A stretch of DNA of 20,555 nucleotides. Source: Chrysochromulina parva (Eukaryota > Haptophyta > Prymnesiales > Chrysochromulinaceae). Each line of letters opens with the position of its first letter. The first letter of the stretch is position 1. Below the pieces are notes generated by a model, which searched no databases, was not told the origin of the DNA, and worked only from the letters and a program-made list of their open reading frames with translations. Position numbers and translations under genes: made by a program. The DNA lies in contig PJAB01000799.1 of the NCBI GenBank assembly GCA_002887195.1, positions 1 through 20,555 of the forward strand. Reading direction: 5' to 3'. This document shows positions 7,377 through 15,920 of the stretch, piece by piece.

Positions 7377-9503
7377 TCAGCGGTCTCCCTCACGTGCGGC
7401 GGCACCTGCTCGGCCACAGATCGGCCGGAAGCCAGTCAGGCCGCTCTCGATTACTTGTTGGATGCCGACGTACCCCATCAGCAGGCCTGACCCGAAGAGA
7501 AGGGCCGCAAGGACGAAGATGAGGAACGAGGCACGCCCCGTGCGCTCGATGAGCGACTTGGCGCCCTTGGTGCCCACGATGGCGCCCGCCACGCCCACCA
7601 CGCCATAGAAGAGCGCGTATTCCAAATCGAGCATGCCGAAGACGACAAATTGGCCGACGTTGGCACTGGACAAGAAGAAGACCATGATCGTCGAGGTGGC
7701 CGATGAGACCTGCGCCGAGCCGTGGGCCAAGTGGGCCGAGCAGTGGGGAGGAGGAGGCACGGGGTCGATTGAGCCGTGGAGCGATGAGGTGTGAATGAGG
7801 TGGAGGTGGAGCGATGTGGTGGAGGTGGAGCGATGAGGCGGAGGTGGAGCTCATTCAGCGGCAATCACTCGCAACCAGAGGCCGTCCATCACAGTCACAC
7901 ATCACAATCTCACCTGTGGATGGAAGTTGAGCTCGTTGAAGATCGGCGCGAGGATCATGCCGCCGCCCACACCGAGCATACCGGCGGCGATGGATCCGAA
8001 GCCGACGAAGCGCGCGTACTGCCACACCTTCTCGGTGGTCCACACCACGTCGCCCTCCGCGTACCTGTGGGTGAAAGAGCGAGCAAGGGGGAGGGGCGCT
8101 GGAGTGAGCACGTGCATGCCGTGCCGTCCAGCCGCCCGTTCGAGCTCAGTTCGATTTCGGCCCGATGAAGCGTACTGGTAGCCACACTCGGCCTTCCGCG
8201 CGGCCAACGCGACCAGGTGGGTACCCGAGAGCGACGTGAGCCAGAGCAGCACGGGCACGTTGAGCAGCACGACGGCCCAATAGGCCGGCGTGCCGCAGGT
8301 CACTCCAAGCAGAGAGGGCGCTCCATGGCCCCCCTTGAGCATGGACAGGACCATCACGAGGACCCACGTGCCGCACAGGTTCGTTAACGAAGCCCACGGG
8401 CATCCGCTCTCCTCGTGAGTGAGGAGCTCGAGCTGCTTCGCGATGGCAACCTCGCGAGTTTGGCTTTCGGCGGGTTCGGCTCGCCGCGCCTCCTGTTGCT
8501 GGCGTACTTTGTCCTGCTGCATGCGCGAGCGCTCCGCCATTGTCCGCGTGCGGACCGTGTTGCCGCCCAATGCGCCGATGATGCCTGCCATCACCGACCG
8601 TGCGCTACCCTCGGCACCGTCGGCACGTTCGCGAAGCAGGGCGTCCGACATGACACCCTCCTCGATGGCCTTCGAGCTGCTCTTCGTCGTCGTCGCGCCC
8701 TTCTGAATCTCGCGCTCATGACCTTCCGGAGCCGCTCCGTCATCGGGCTCCTCGCTGAGGCTCTTGTAGCGCTCGCCATCCTCCTTCTCCCGACGCTTGT
8801 ATGCCTGTGTGACAGTGCGCTGGCCCGAGTAGGCACAGAGAGCGACGAGCAGCCCGACGATCATCCAGTTGGGGCACATCTTGTTCAGGAACACGCCGCC
8901 CGTCGAGCCGAGCAGCGTCATCGGCAGGAGCACGAGGGCCGCGTCGTAAGCAATCATGGGGCGGTGCGGCGCTGCTGGGTGCTTCTCCCACACAAAGTTG
9001 CCCAACGTCGAAAAGGCGGAGGCGCCGAAGACGGTGGCGATGGAGAGCGGGATGGCCTCATGCTCCGTGAACTCACCGATCATCGTGAAGAGCGGCACGA
9101 GCACCGCGCCGCCGCCGATGCCCGCCGCAGACGCGAGCACGGTCGCGCAGAAGATGCCGATTGCGCAGTTGATGTCCTGAGGCGAGGGCGGGAAGGTGAA
9201 GCCGTCGTCCGCATCGGAGTTGGGCGACTCGCGCGGCGCATGGGAGCGCCGGTGGCACTTGTCCAGGCAGTGCTGGTGGTTGTTGCACGTCGGGTCGCAC
9301 TCCTCGCACGTCGTCGAGCACTCCGGGTACGGTGCGCACGACTTGGTGTGCGAGCACCAGCCGCAGCCTTCGAGCTCCGAGCAGGCGCAACGTGTGGCGG
9401 CCGCACATATCAGCGACGAGGACACGTTGAACGAAAGTGCCACAAGCTTCGCGTGCGCCGCCGCGGCGAGCAGCAGCGAGATTGCAACCAGCCTGCGTCC
9501 CAT
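7377..9503 (-). CDS. TauE/SafE-family transporter with Cys-rich ectodomain, three exons
   Basis: Exons in order of transcription are 9503-8176, 8064-7914 and 7709-7377, giving 603 residues. TauE/SafE proteins carry sulfite or organosulfonate-type anions; the substrate here is unknown. The signal peptide is MGRRLVAISLLLAAAAHA. Residues 33-83 hold 12 cysteines, including a PSI-like run (CACSELEGCGWC). The first membrane half has the family glycine motif AAGIGGGAVLVPLF (about 126-139), then SIATVFGASAFST and DAALVLLPMTLLGSTGG. A charged cytosolic loop of about 120 residues follows (about 235-360), then two more spans. The second half has AAGMLGVGGGMILAPIF, an inverted-repeat echo of the first motif, and HPQVSSATS at the last exon junction, typical of eukaryotic members. 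Splicing restores continuous family sequence at both junctions. The start at 9503 is the ATG that begins the signal peptide. Confidence 0.87.
7710..7913 (-). other. Intron 2 of the TauE/SafE-type gene, 204 bases, phase 0
   Basis: The donor is CAG|gtgaga and the acceptor gcgcag|GTC. Splicing joins NFHPQ to VSSATS. The intron holds a 19-base minisatellite (7796-7852). Confidence 0.85.
7796..7852. repeat. Intronic minisatellite, three 19-base units
   Basis: The unit is about tgaggtggaggtggagcga. Copies lie at 7796-7814, 7815-7833 and 7834-7852, with the last diverging in its final two bases. Confidence 0.8.
8065..8175 (-). other. Intron 1 of the TauE/SafE-type gene, 111 bases, phase 2
   Basis: The donor is CCA|gtacgc and the acceptor cccacag|GTACGC. 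Splicing gives ECGYQYAEGD. The donor lacks the gtgag form of the other introns. The six bases gtacgc are repeated exactly at the start of the next exon. The intron is a multiple of three with no stop, so an unspliced message would encode 37 extra residues. Confidence 0.75.
8093..8119. repeat. Intronic copy of a dispersed 27-base motif
   Basis: It matches 847-873 at 23 of 27 positions, in the same plus-strand orientation (ggggcgc...gtgagcac.tgcatgc). It lies wholly inside the 111-base intron. Confidence 0.6.
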
Positions 9504-9784
9504 GGACCTTTCGGTCCTGGACGCAGCTTCCTTTTTGACGCGCCGCGAAAAAAGTGGCCTAAAAAGGTAAAAGAAAGCGCTCGCACTCGCACTCTTTTTA
9601 ACTTTCACTTCCTTTTTAGTCCACTTATGAGCGCGCGCGCGCGCCGCGTGCAGCACAGATGCACACAGTTGTGCTCAGCCGCGACACGCAATCAAGCAGA
9701 GTTCAAGTTCAAGTTACCACATAGACAAAAGACAACCTAACGGAACTTTGGAACTACTTGTAGCCTACCGAATGTGCTCTGGAG

Positions 9785-9802
9785 GCTACATGTACATGTA
9801 GC
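9785..9802. repeat. Perfect 18-base palindrome
   Basis: The sequence gctacatgtacatgtagc equals its own reverse complement. It lies about 280 bases upstream of the TauE/SafE-type start codon. It could be a binding site for a dimeric factor or a chance palindrome. Confidence 0.6.
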
Positions 9803-10273
9803 AGTGGGGGTGAGAGTCGACGGAGATGATGAGATTGAACTTGAACTAAGCAATGGAGAACAAAGGGCAGAAAAACCGAGGTGAGAACTCAGATCAACAC
9901 ACCCACTCGTTGTTGGTCGCTCGCTCGGGGCCGCCGCCCCGCACACCCCCACGCGACACGCCACGACATTCCGCGGCTCGCTCTTCCCACGGCGATTGTT
10001 ACATGCAGCACGTGGAGGTGATTTTGTGATAAAGGCATGGGCGAGCACATGTGAGTGGTGGACGCTGGATCTCAGAATACACTGGAACGACTTTGCATTT
10101 ATCGGCGACGAGGCTGTCACGCGGACTCTGTGTGAATGTGCGCAGCTGCGTCGTCCTCACGTATGCAGCCCGCGCCCGTCTCCCTTCCCCACTAACTTCC
10201 CGTGACTACAACACTACCTCCCTCTCAGCTTTGAGCCGCGCGCCCGCGCCTCGACATGGAGACTGCATGCAGG

Positions 10274-10372
10274 CCACAGCATGTATAGTACTCCACAGCA
10301 TGCATTACTCCACACATACTCCAAGTGAAGATTGCAAGGAGATTGACTCCTGGAGAGTGTAAGGAGATTGAC
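10274..10372. repeat. Cluster of short direct repeats
   Basis: The 10-mer ccacagcatg occurs at 10274-10283 and 10293-10302, each copy followed by a tact-ending segment. The 12-mer aaggagattgac occurs at 10336-10347 and 10361-10372. The cluster lies just downstream of the TPR gene. Confidence 0.55.
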
Positions 10373-10482
10373 GACACGTCTCCGCGCCGCCTTCGCCTCG
10401 AGAACTCGAGCGCCGCCCAATCCCAAGTCGGCGAGAGGTGCGCACGCCCTCAACGCCATGGCAAGAGCCATGCTGACAGACC

Positions 10483-11498
10483 TCAGTACTGCGCAGGAAG
10501 ATTGCGGGGCGAGCTCACGACGCTGGCACCGAAGGGGTAAGGGCGCGTGTACGTACTCGGCGTAAACGTGCGCCACTGGCGAAGGCCCTTGGGCGTGAGC
10601 AGGCACATGAGAGTGGCGGGTGCCTCCTGGAAGCCTTTGGCGCCCACCTCCTTATTGGCCAGGAAAGTCTCAATTGCCTTGACACGCTGCTTGTTCGGGC
10701 CGCTCTCACCCTCCGCCTGCGGCCCGTTGCTCAGAATGTACTTGGCGTCGCTCAGCGCCTCGCGGTAACGGCCGACGTGCGCGAGAGCGGCGCAGCGCTT
10801 CTCGTAGCAGAAGAGCGAGGCCTTGTGCTGGATGGCAAGGGTGTAGCCCTGGATAGCCGGCCCGTACAGCCCCGCCGCAAACGCGTCATCTGCTTGCACC
10901 TCCGCGGACGTCAGCTGGGCTTTGAGGCCCGGGTGCGTCAGGTTGCGTGTCGGGGTGAAGAGACGCTCGTGCACACTCTGCTTGCGCGGGGAAGGCTCCA
11001 CGTGCATGCCGAACGAGCCGTACTGGTTGGCGAAGGACGTCTCGTACGTCTCACGCGCCATCGAAAAGTCCATCGGGTGCAGCGCGTTGTAGGCCTGCGG
11101 CATCAGCTTCCTCGCCGAATGCTGCGCATGCGCGGGCAAATCGGTGGCGACTGGCCAAGACAGATTTTTGAGCTGCCTGTCGTAAGTCTTGCCCTGCGCA
11201 CGAGGCATAAGTGAGCATGGGGTGTGTCCAGTCAGCACAATACGTTTTGCATTTTGCATGTGCGCCACGACCCACGGACGTGCTACATGTGTACGCGCGC
11301 CAGCTAGGAGCTAGCATAGAGCTAGCACAGCACGAGCTACCTCACCTGGCCATCGACATATTCGAGCGTAGGGATCTTTTTATTGTAGATGTTCCGCTGG
11401 TGCGCATTCGCCGCGTCACCCATTTGATTTGCTGTTGAGCAAGTCGCACACTTTCTGATTGTCTGACGCTCCTGAACGGGCTTTTTGGGGATGCGCAT
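10483..11498 (-). CDS. TPR protein, possibly flagellar, two exons
   Basis: Exons are 11498-11346 and 11193-10483, giving 287 residues and ending in TGA. The 152-base intron (CAG|gtgagg ... gcgcag|GGC) is phase 0 and joins EYVDGQ to GKTYDR. The start is the ATG at 11496-11498 in a good context (aaaATG). Residues 146-207 form TPR-like helix pairs: ADDAFAAGLYGPAIQGYTLAI, then FCYEKRCAALAHVGRYREAL, with the small and aromatic residues of the TPR consensus. TPRs bind other proteins. The N-terminal 145 residues are polar, with a CATC pair at 17-20 and short aromatic motifs (SFANQYGSFG). The end has TYTRPYPFG. This style of short Pro/aromatic motif plus TPR is common in axonemal proteins, but that link is inference. 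Confidence 0.78.
11194..11345 (-). other. Intron of the TPR gene, 152 bases, phase 0
   Basis: The donor is CAG|gtgagg and the acceptor tgcgcag|GGC. It contains a short direct repeat, gagctagca, at 11308-11316 and 11319-11327 on the plus strand. Stops in the intron make splicing necessary. Confidence 0.82.
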
Positions 11499-12208
11499 TT
11501 TACGTAACTTGCATGCACGCGCCGCATACACGGATACCGGGTTTTCGATGATTCCTATCCTTTGCGAACATAACAGCGAACACCCACGTCGGTATGCTGG
11601 CGTCAATATGACGCAGTCCATCGGGCTCCGGGGTACTGTAGACATGCCACATACGCACCGGACACTGACTCACGTCTTGGCGAGCTGAGCGCCAGGAAAG
11701 TTCAAAGTAACCGCGGCCCGCGGCCCAATCCCGAATCCGCGATCGCGATTCGCGTTCCCGGCCGTGACCGCCGTGCGCCCGGTCGATCTCGACAGGCGGA
11801 CTGTCAGAGTACAATTGTACGCGGTCCTCCGGAATCTACAATCTTCTTTTCAGAGTCTCGTCCCAGGATTCAAACGTCAAACCACACATGGAATGCTGAC
11901 CGGGCCGACGTACGGGAGGTCGAGACTCGAGACTGGCTCGTTTGTCGTTCGCGACTTGATATTAATACCTCTTAAACGCCGTCAACTGCACTGCGCGGGT
12001 ATATTTATTCATAAAGCGTGATCTGATGAGAACTCGCGGACCGAGATAACTGACTGATTGACATGATAGTTACATTCTTTGACCACGAAGCGGCCTCGGA
12101 TACTGAAGGCTGCACAGCGAGGTGGTCTGTACTGTATCGAACAGAGCCAAACCGTGTCTCTGTCGAGGCTTCCACCGTCGCCAGGGCTTACATGATGCAC
12201 ACGACTCA
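11499..12208. other. Intergenic region between the TPR gene and the repeat-protein gene
   Basis: No gene is seen. It holds the TPR gene's promoter and the next gene's 3' flank. There is an imperfect palindrome built on cgcgatcgcg at 11732-11752 and a perfect 12-base palindrome gtacaattgtac at 11809-11820. An 11-base part of the latter recurs near 15647. Confidence 0.5.
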
Positions 12209-13981
12209 TCATCCGATTGGCGGCAGCGTCGCCGCCGGCGCCGTCTGCGCGCGCGCGGAGTGATGCACCTTCCACGCGCTCTCCATCAGCCGAGCAGTCG
12301 CAAACGGGTCGCCACGCCGGGACGCTTGTTGCATGGTGTGCTCCATGCGGGCGGCCTTCACCTCTGGCTGGAGCCGCACTTGCTTCTTGGCCGGTCCGCC
12401 CTCGAGGCCGCCGGCATTGCCCTCGATGAAGGCTCTGCCGACCGTGTACAAGTTGCACCCCTGCATGGGCATGTTGTGCTTCTGGAAGATCTCGCGCGCC
12501 TGCCGCTCGTTGCACACGATCCCAAAGCGGTCACACACACGATTGAAGTTCTTGGGCGTGATCGAGATCGCGTTCTTGTTGGTGGACTCGAAGGCGGGGT
12601 CGTTGCCAATCGAAACGAGAATCTTTCGAAGGTGGTCTTCGCGCCGACGCGTGAACATGTCGAATTTGTTGATCAGTTCGAAGGCGATCCGCTCCGAATC
12701 CCAGCTGAATTTGTCATACTTGTGGACCAGCTCTTCGGCGGATGGCGCTTCCAGGAAGACGGACGCGGTGCTCATGGGCTCGGCCTTGCCCCCCAAGCCA
12801 CTCCCCTTGACGACGAGCCCATCCACGTGCCGCTGCATCTCCGCACTCAGCACTTTCCGAGTGGGCGGCACCTCGGGCTCGTCCTTGCCGTTGGGCGCGC
12901 CCGAAGGGCCCCAGTGCGCGACGGAGCCTTGGAGGAACTTTGGTCGCGGCGGTGGGACGCGCTCGGCTTTCGTCAGGTTGGGGTAGCGCTTCTGGCGGCG
13001 CCTGACGATATCCACATCGTGAGTGGGCGTCACGGCCATACCGACCAGGCTAGATTCCGTGTCCATCCCATCGTGTGCGGAGCTGTACACGATGTCAAAG
13101 GTGCCACGACGGTCATTGATGCTCTCCGAGCTCCCGAGCTTCTTTGACATCCCGATGCGCGTCGTGAGCTCAGCGTCCGCGGCGAGGCTCATGCCCATCC
13201 CCGGCGCAAAATGATCGGCCGTGTCCTTGCCCGTGAAGACCTCGCTGTAGATCTTATCGAACGCCATGTTCGTGTCGTCGGCCGCGATGTTCATGCTCCC
13301 ACCCGCGAAGTGGTCAAATGTGTCTCCTTTGCCCTCGGCTTGCTCATGCCCCATATGGGCGTGCTCGTGCAACTTGTTCTTCTTCAGGTTCTCCTTCGCG
13401 ACCGCGTACGCGGCCATCCGCTCGCGGGCGCGCTCCTCCATCTGCAGATCGTACTCGTCCGCGCCCATCTGCATCCCCACACTGAAGTGGTCCGCTGTGT
13501 CCATCCCGTCGTGCGCCGAGCTGTAGACGATGTCAAAGGTGGCCCTGCGATCGTTGATAAACTCAGAGCTGCCAATTTGCTTGGTCTTGCCGATCCGCGT
13601 CGTCAGATCGGCGTCATTGCGCAGGTTCATGCCCATGCCAAAGTGGTCTTCCGTGTCCTTGCCGTCGAAGCGCGAGTCGTAGACGCTGTCGAAGGAGACT
13701 GCCTTGTCGTTCATCATCTCAGAGGTGAGCAGGCTCGTGCCGCCGCCTCCTTTGTGCAAGGGCTGCAGCAAGTTTGCCTTGGGCGATGCGGCTGCAGGCG
13801 CCCGCATGCCGGGCGAGCGTGGAGGAGGCGTAGGAGGGCCGCCGTAGGCGCTGCTGCGCTTTGGTCTGAACTGGAGGCTGTCCAGTTCTGCACGCATCAG
13901 CGGACTCATGGGCTTCTGCGGAGACCGAGGAGGCACCAGCAGCGCCGCCGGAGCCGCGGGGTTCTGTAGAGGCTGAGGCAT
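12209..13981 (-). CDS. Protein with repeated FD-Y-DG-DT-DHF units, possibly axonemal
   Basis: This is an intronless 590-residue ORF with its start at the ATG 13979-13981 and its end at TGA. I do not know the family. Residues 1-80 are Pro- and Ala-rich. Then come repeats of about 26 residues with the pattern FDxVYxSxxDGxDTxDHFxxGMxM: residues 97-122, 148-172, 241-266 and 293-315, plus a shortened copy near 220-232. Two larger blocks (124-162 and 270-308) match at 32 of 39 residues, which shows an internal duplication. A charged helix (183-219) with a His-rich end separates them. Residues about 415-522 look like degenerate EF-hand-type helices (ITPKNFNRVCDRFGIV, NERQAREIFQKHNMP) without calcium ligands. 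There is no signal or membrane span. A structural or microtubule-bound role is likely but inferred. Confidence 0.8.
   Translation of the reverse strand: MPQPLQNPAAPAALLVPPRSPQKPMSPLMRAELDSLQFRPKRSSAYGGPPTPPPRSPGMRAPAAASPKANLLQPLHKGGGGTSLLTSEMMNDKAVSFDSVYDSRFDGKDTEDHFGMGMNLRNDADLTTRIGKTKQIGSSEFINDRRATFDIVYSSAHDGMDTADHFSVGMQMGADEYDLQMEERARERMAAYAVAKENLKKNKLHEHAHMGHEQAEGKGDTFDHFAGGSMNIAADDTNMAFDKIYSEVFTGKDTADHFAPGMGMSLAADAELTTRIGMSKKLGSSESINDRRGTFDIVYSSAHDGMDTESSLVGMAVTPTHDVDIVRRRQKRYPNLTKAERVPPPRPKFLQGSVAHWGPSGAPNGKDEPEVPPTRKVLSAEMQRHVDGLVVKGSGLGGKAEPMSTASVFLEAPSAEELVHKYDKFSWDSERIAFELINKFDMFTRRREDHLRKILVSIGNDPAFESTNKNAISITPKNFNRVCDRFGIVCNERQAREIFQKHNMPMQGCNLYTVGRAFIEGNAGGLEGGPAKKQVRLQPEVKAARMEHTMQQASRRGDPFATARLMESAWKVHHSARAQTAPAATLPPIG
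13058..13612. repeat. Internal duplication within the repeat-protein gene
   Basis: The DNA at 13496-13612 and 13058-13174 is clearly homologous and encodes matching 39-residue blocks. It arose by partial tandem duplication of the coding sequence. Confidence 0.75.
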
Positions 13982-14370
13982 GATCGTCGCACACGAAACG
14001 ACTTTGCGAAGCGTCGATGCAATCATGCATGTGAAACAGTTGTGAAACTGCACAGCTCATGTGAAGGCAGTGACTGCAGTGTCGTCGACTATCCATTGTC
14101 AAACAAAGGACGCGCCCCAGTGGACCTGCTCTGCAGGGCTGCTACCGGGTCCCACGTTGTGACCTTCATGCATAGCGATCCTCCCCAATACGGTACTGTG
14201 TACTGACATCTTCAAGAAGATGGCAACCCGCTGGTTGCTGGGCTGCTCTGAGCTCGGCTGCCGCGCGCCCGGGAGCCCCGGTCCTGCCGATGCCACCACT
14301 GCCACTGGAGGCTCTCTGATGCCAGCTCTCTGATGAGCGGAAGCACTTTTGCGCCTGCAGCGCTCGCCTC
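13982..14370. other. Intergenic region
   Basis: It holds the promoter of the repeat-protein gene and the 3' flank of the orphan ORF. I see no gene or clear repeat apart from a short catgcatg near 14024. Confidence 0.5.
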
Positions 14371-15201
14371 TCACTCCTCCGGCACGGGCTGGAGCGAGAG
14401 GCCGTCACCGAAGCGCGAGGCGAGTGCAGTGTCCCAGAGGGCTTGCCGCCCACGGCGGGCGGCAGCCTCAGCTAATGGATTGTGAGAGAGACCCCTTACC
14501 TCGGCGTCCCACAGCCAGATCGGCAGCCCTCGGCGCGCTCGCGCACTCGAGGCGGCATGCGTCGCCTTGGCGACGCGGCGCGCAGCCCGCTTGGCCTTGC
14601 TGATGCCCGCAAGCCCGCTGCCAGCGTGGTTGCTCTCGGCATCGTAACTGCCGCGGCTCCAGCCCACGCCTAGCGAAACCGAGCGACGGAGGCGTGCTCG
14701 GCGGTTGGGCCCGCTGGCAAGGTCGAGTGCCTCGATGGCGATGCTCGGCGAGTGGAGCGCCGGCGGGCAGAAGGTGATGCCGCCGCCGCTCATGACCGCT
14801 TCCATCGTGCTAGCTCGGCCGCACCACGCGCTCCGTAGCGTGGGCGAGCGGCCGCCCTCTGGTTCCACAAGTGCGGGCCAGTGCCAATGCGTACTGGGCA
14901 CAGACAAGGTCAAGCTCGGCTTGGCGCACACCAGAGCCATATCGCTAGTACTCGTAAACCCTGGCACGCAGTCTGCGACCAGCGGCGCACGCGGCCGCGT
15001 GGGCTCGTCGAGGGTAGCCTCAGCCATCTGTGCGATGAGAAGGTCCTCCCGCAGTTCGGCTGCGTCGCCGCCCGACCACTGCTCAAGCAATTGCACCGCC
15101 GTGTGCGCACGCGCGAGAGATGGCGCGAAGCTATCTAGCTCGTCAGAATGTCGGTCGTGTCTCCATGGCTTTGCGCCCCAATGTGGACGCCGCCACTTCA
15201 T
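14371..15201 (-). CDS. Hypothetical protein, no known domain
   Basis: This 276-residue ORF runs from the ATG at 15199-15201 to a TGA at 14371-14373. I do not recognise it. It has a mixed composition with Trp and acidic residues (LLEQWSGGDAAELREDLL, LPIWLWDAEVRGL), more protein-like than the antisense frame, which is Ser- and Arg-rich. The second half has a strongly basic run (KAKRAARRVAKATHAASSARARRG, residues about 203-226) that could be a nuclear or nucleolar signal or nucleic-acid contact. There is no signal peptide or membrane span. Orientation and spacing match the neighbouring minus-strand genes. A missed intron or a spurious ORF in GC-rich DNA remains possible. Confidence 0.5.
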   Translation of the reverse strand: MKWRRPHWGAKPWRHDRHSDELDSFAPSLARAHTAVQLLEQWSGGDAAELREDLLIAQMAEATLDEPTRPRAPLVADCVPGFTSTSDMALVCAKPSLTLSVPSTHWHWPALVEPEGGRSPTLRSAWCGRASTMEAVMSGGGITFCPPALHSPSIAIEALDLASGPNRRARLRRSVSLGVGWSRGSYDAESNHAGSGLAGISKAKRAARRVAKATHAASSARARRGLPIWLWDAEVRGLSHNPLAEAAARRGRQALWDTALASRFGDGLSLQPVPEE

Positions 15202-15919
15202 GTCAACCTCAAATGCGGCGCGTCAAATCAAAGCGCCTTGTCAAGAGATCCCAATCAAGCTTTCCGAGATCTCAAACTTGTTCAAAGTAGAACATCAATC
15301 GGGAAGTCGTGATGCCGTTGACGTTGACTGGACCAAAACCTGAATGAGAAGGGCGCCATCACATGATGGACTGCCTACAAAGGTGAATGTGACTGTGAGA
15401 AACCCAAACCCATAGACCGGATGTAGATTGCCCAAACGCAAGGCATCACGGGATCACCCGTGTGCACACACGGACCTCAGTCGGACACATTTGAATCATC
15501 ATCTGTCATCTCGACGACGCAACATCACCATCACCGCGCATCCACGCTGCGCCATGGGGGAAACCGCAACCGCAACGCCCGCCGCGCCGGGTTTGGGCGG
15601 TCCTCTATACCCCGTCTCACGGCGTTCAATCAGGCCTGTGTGAGTACAATTGTGTACACTGAGAGTGTCAGTGGAGCCCATTTCCCCTTTCCCCGCGATG
15701 TGCCTTGTCACCAGATTGGTGTGATTGCTCTCAACCATGGTGAAGGGCTCCCGCGCTCAAACCCACTCATGCCACAGTCATCGCTCTCGCTTCGATCGCC
15801 CCGGAGGCTGATCGGCGACGCTCACAGCCTCGAACCCCGTCATCTTGAACGTGGACCCGTCACCTTGAACGTGGACCCGTCATCTTGAACGTGGACCCGT
15901 CATCTTGAACGTGGTCCCT
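15202..15919. other. Intergenic region with tandem repeat at its right end
   Basis: No gene is supported. It holds the promoter of the orphan ORF and the 3' flank of the membrane-glycoprotein gene. Four 20-base tandem units fill 15841-15920. An ATG-started plus-strand frame at 15460 has no domain, runs through the tandem repeats, and is rejected. Confidence 0.5.
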
Positions 15920-15920
15920 T
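15841..15920. repeat. Tandem repeat, four 20-base units
   Basis: The unit is catcttgaacgtggacccgt, at 15841, 15861, 15881 and 15901. Unit 2 has one change, and unit 4 has two near its end. The last base of unit 4 is part of the stop codon of the minus-strand gene, so the array begins the 3' UTR of that transcript. Confidence 0.92.

Larger units (their letters stand above)
9504..10482. other. Intergenic region between two minus-strand genes
   Basis: No gene is supported. It holds the promoter of the TauE/SafE-type gene (near 9504) and the 3' flank of the TPR gene. Features are a short (GC)n run near 9631-9645, an 18-base perfect palindrome at 9785-9802, and a cluster of short direct repeats at 10274-10372. 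Frames here translate to low-complexity Ser- and Arg-rich sequence without domains. Confidence 0.55.

Noticed and set aside
8415..9740. Long plus-strand open frame (441 codons) antisense to the transporter gene
   Set aside because: Its product is Arg-, Ala- and His-rich with no domain. The minus strand here encodes a clear signal peptide, Cys-rich head and TauE/SafE motifs.
12122..13147. Plus-strand open frame (341 codons) antisense to the repeat-protein gene
   Set aside because: It mirrors the minus-strand repeats and GC bias and has no domain of its own.
14705..15343. Plus-strand frame opposite the orphan ORF
   Set aside because: It is Ser- and Arg-rich without hydrophobic core patterns. 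The minus frame is more protein-like, though neither is proven.
15825..15860. T-loop-like ggttcga on the minus strand, as in a tRNA
   Set aside because: The flanks do not pair as a T-stem and no acceptor, D or anticodon arms can be built. No tRNA or rRNA gene was seen in the window.
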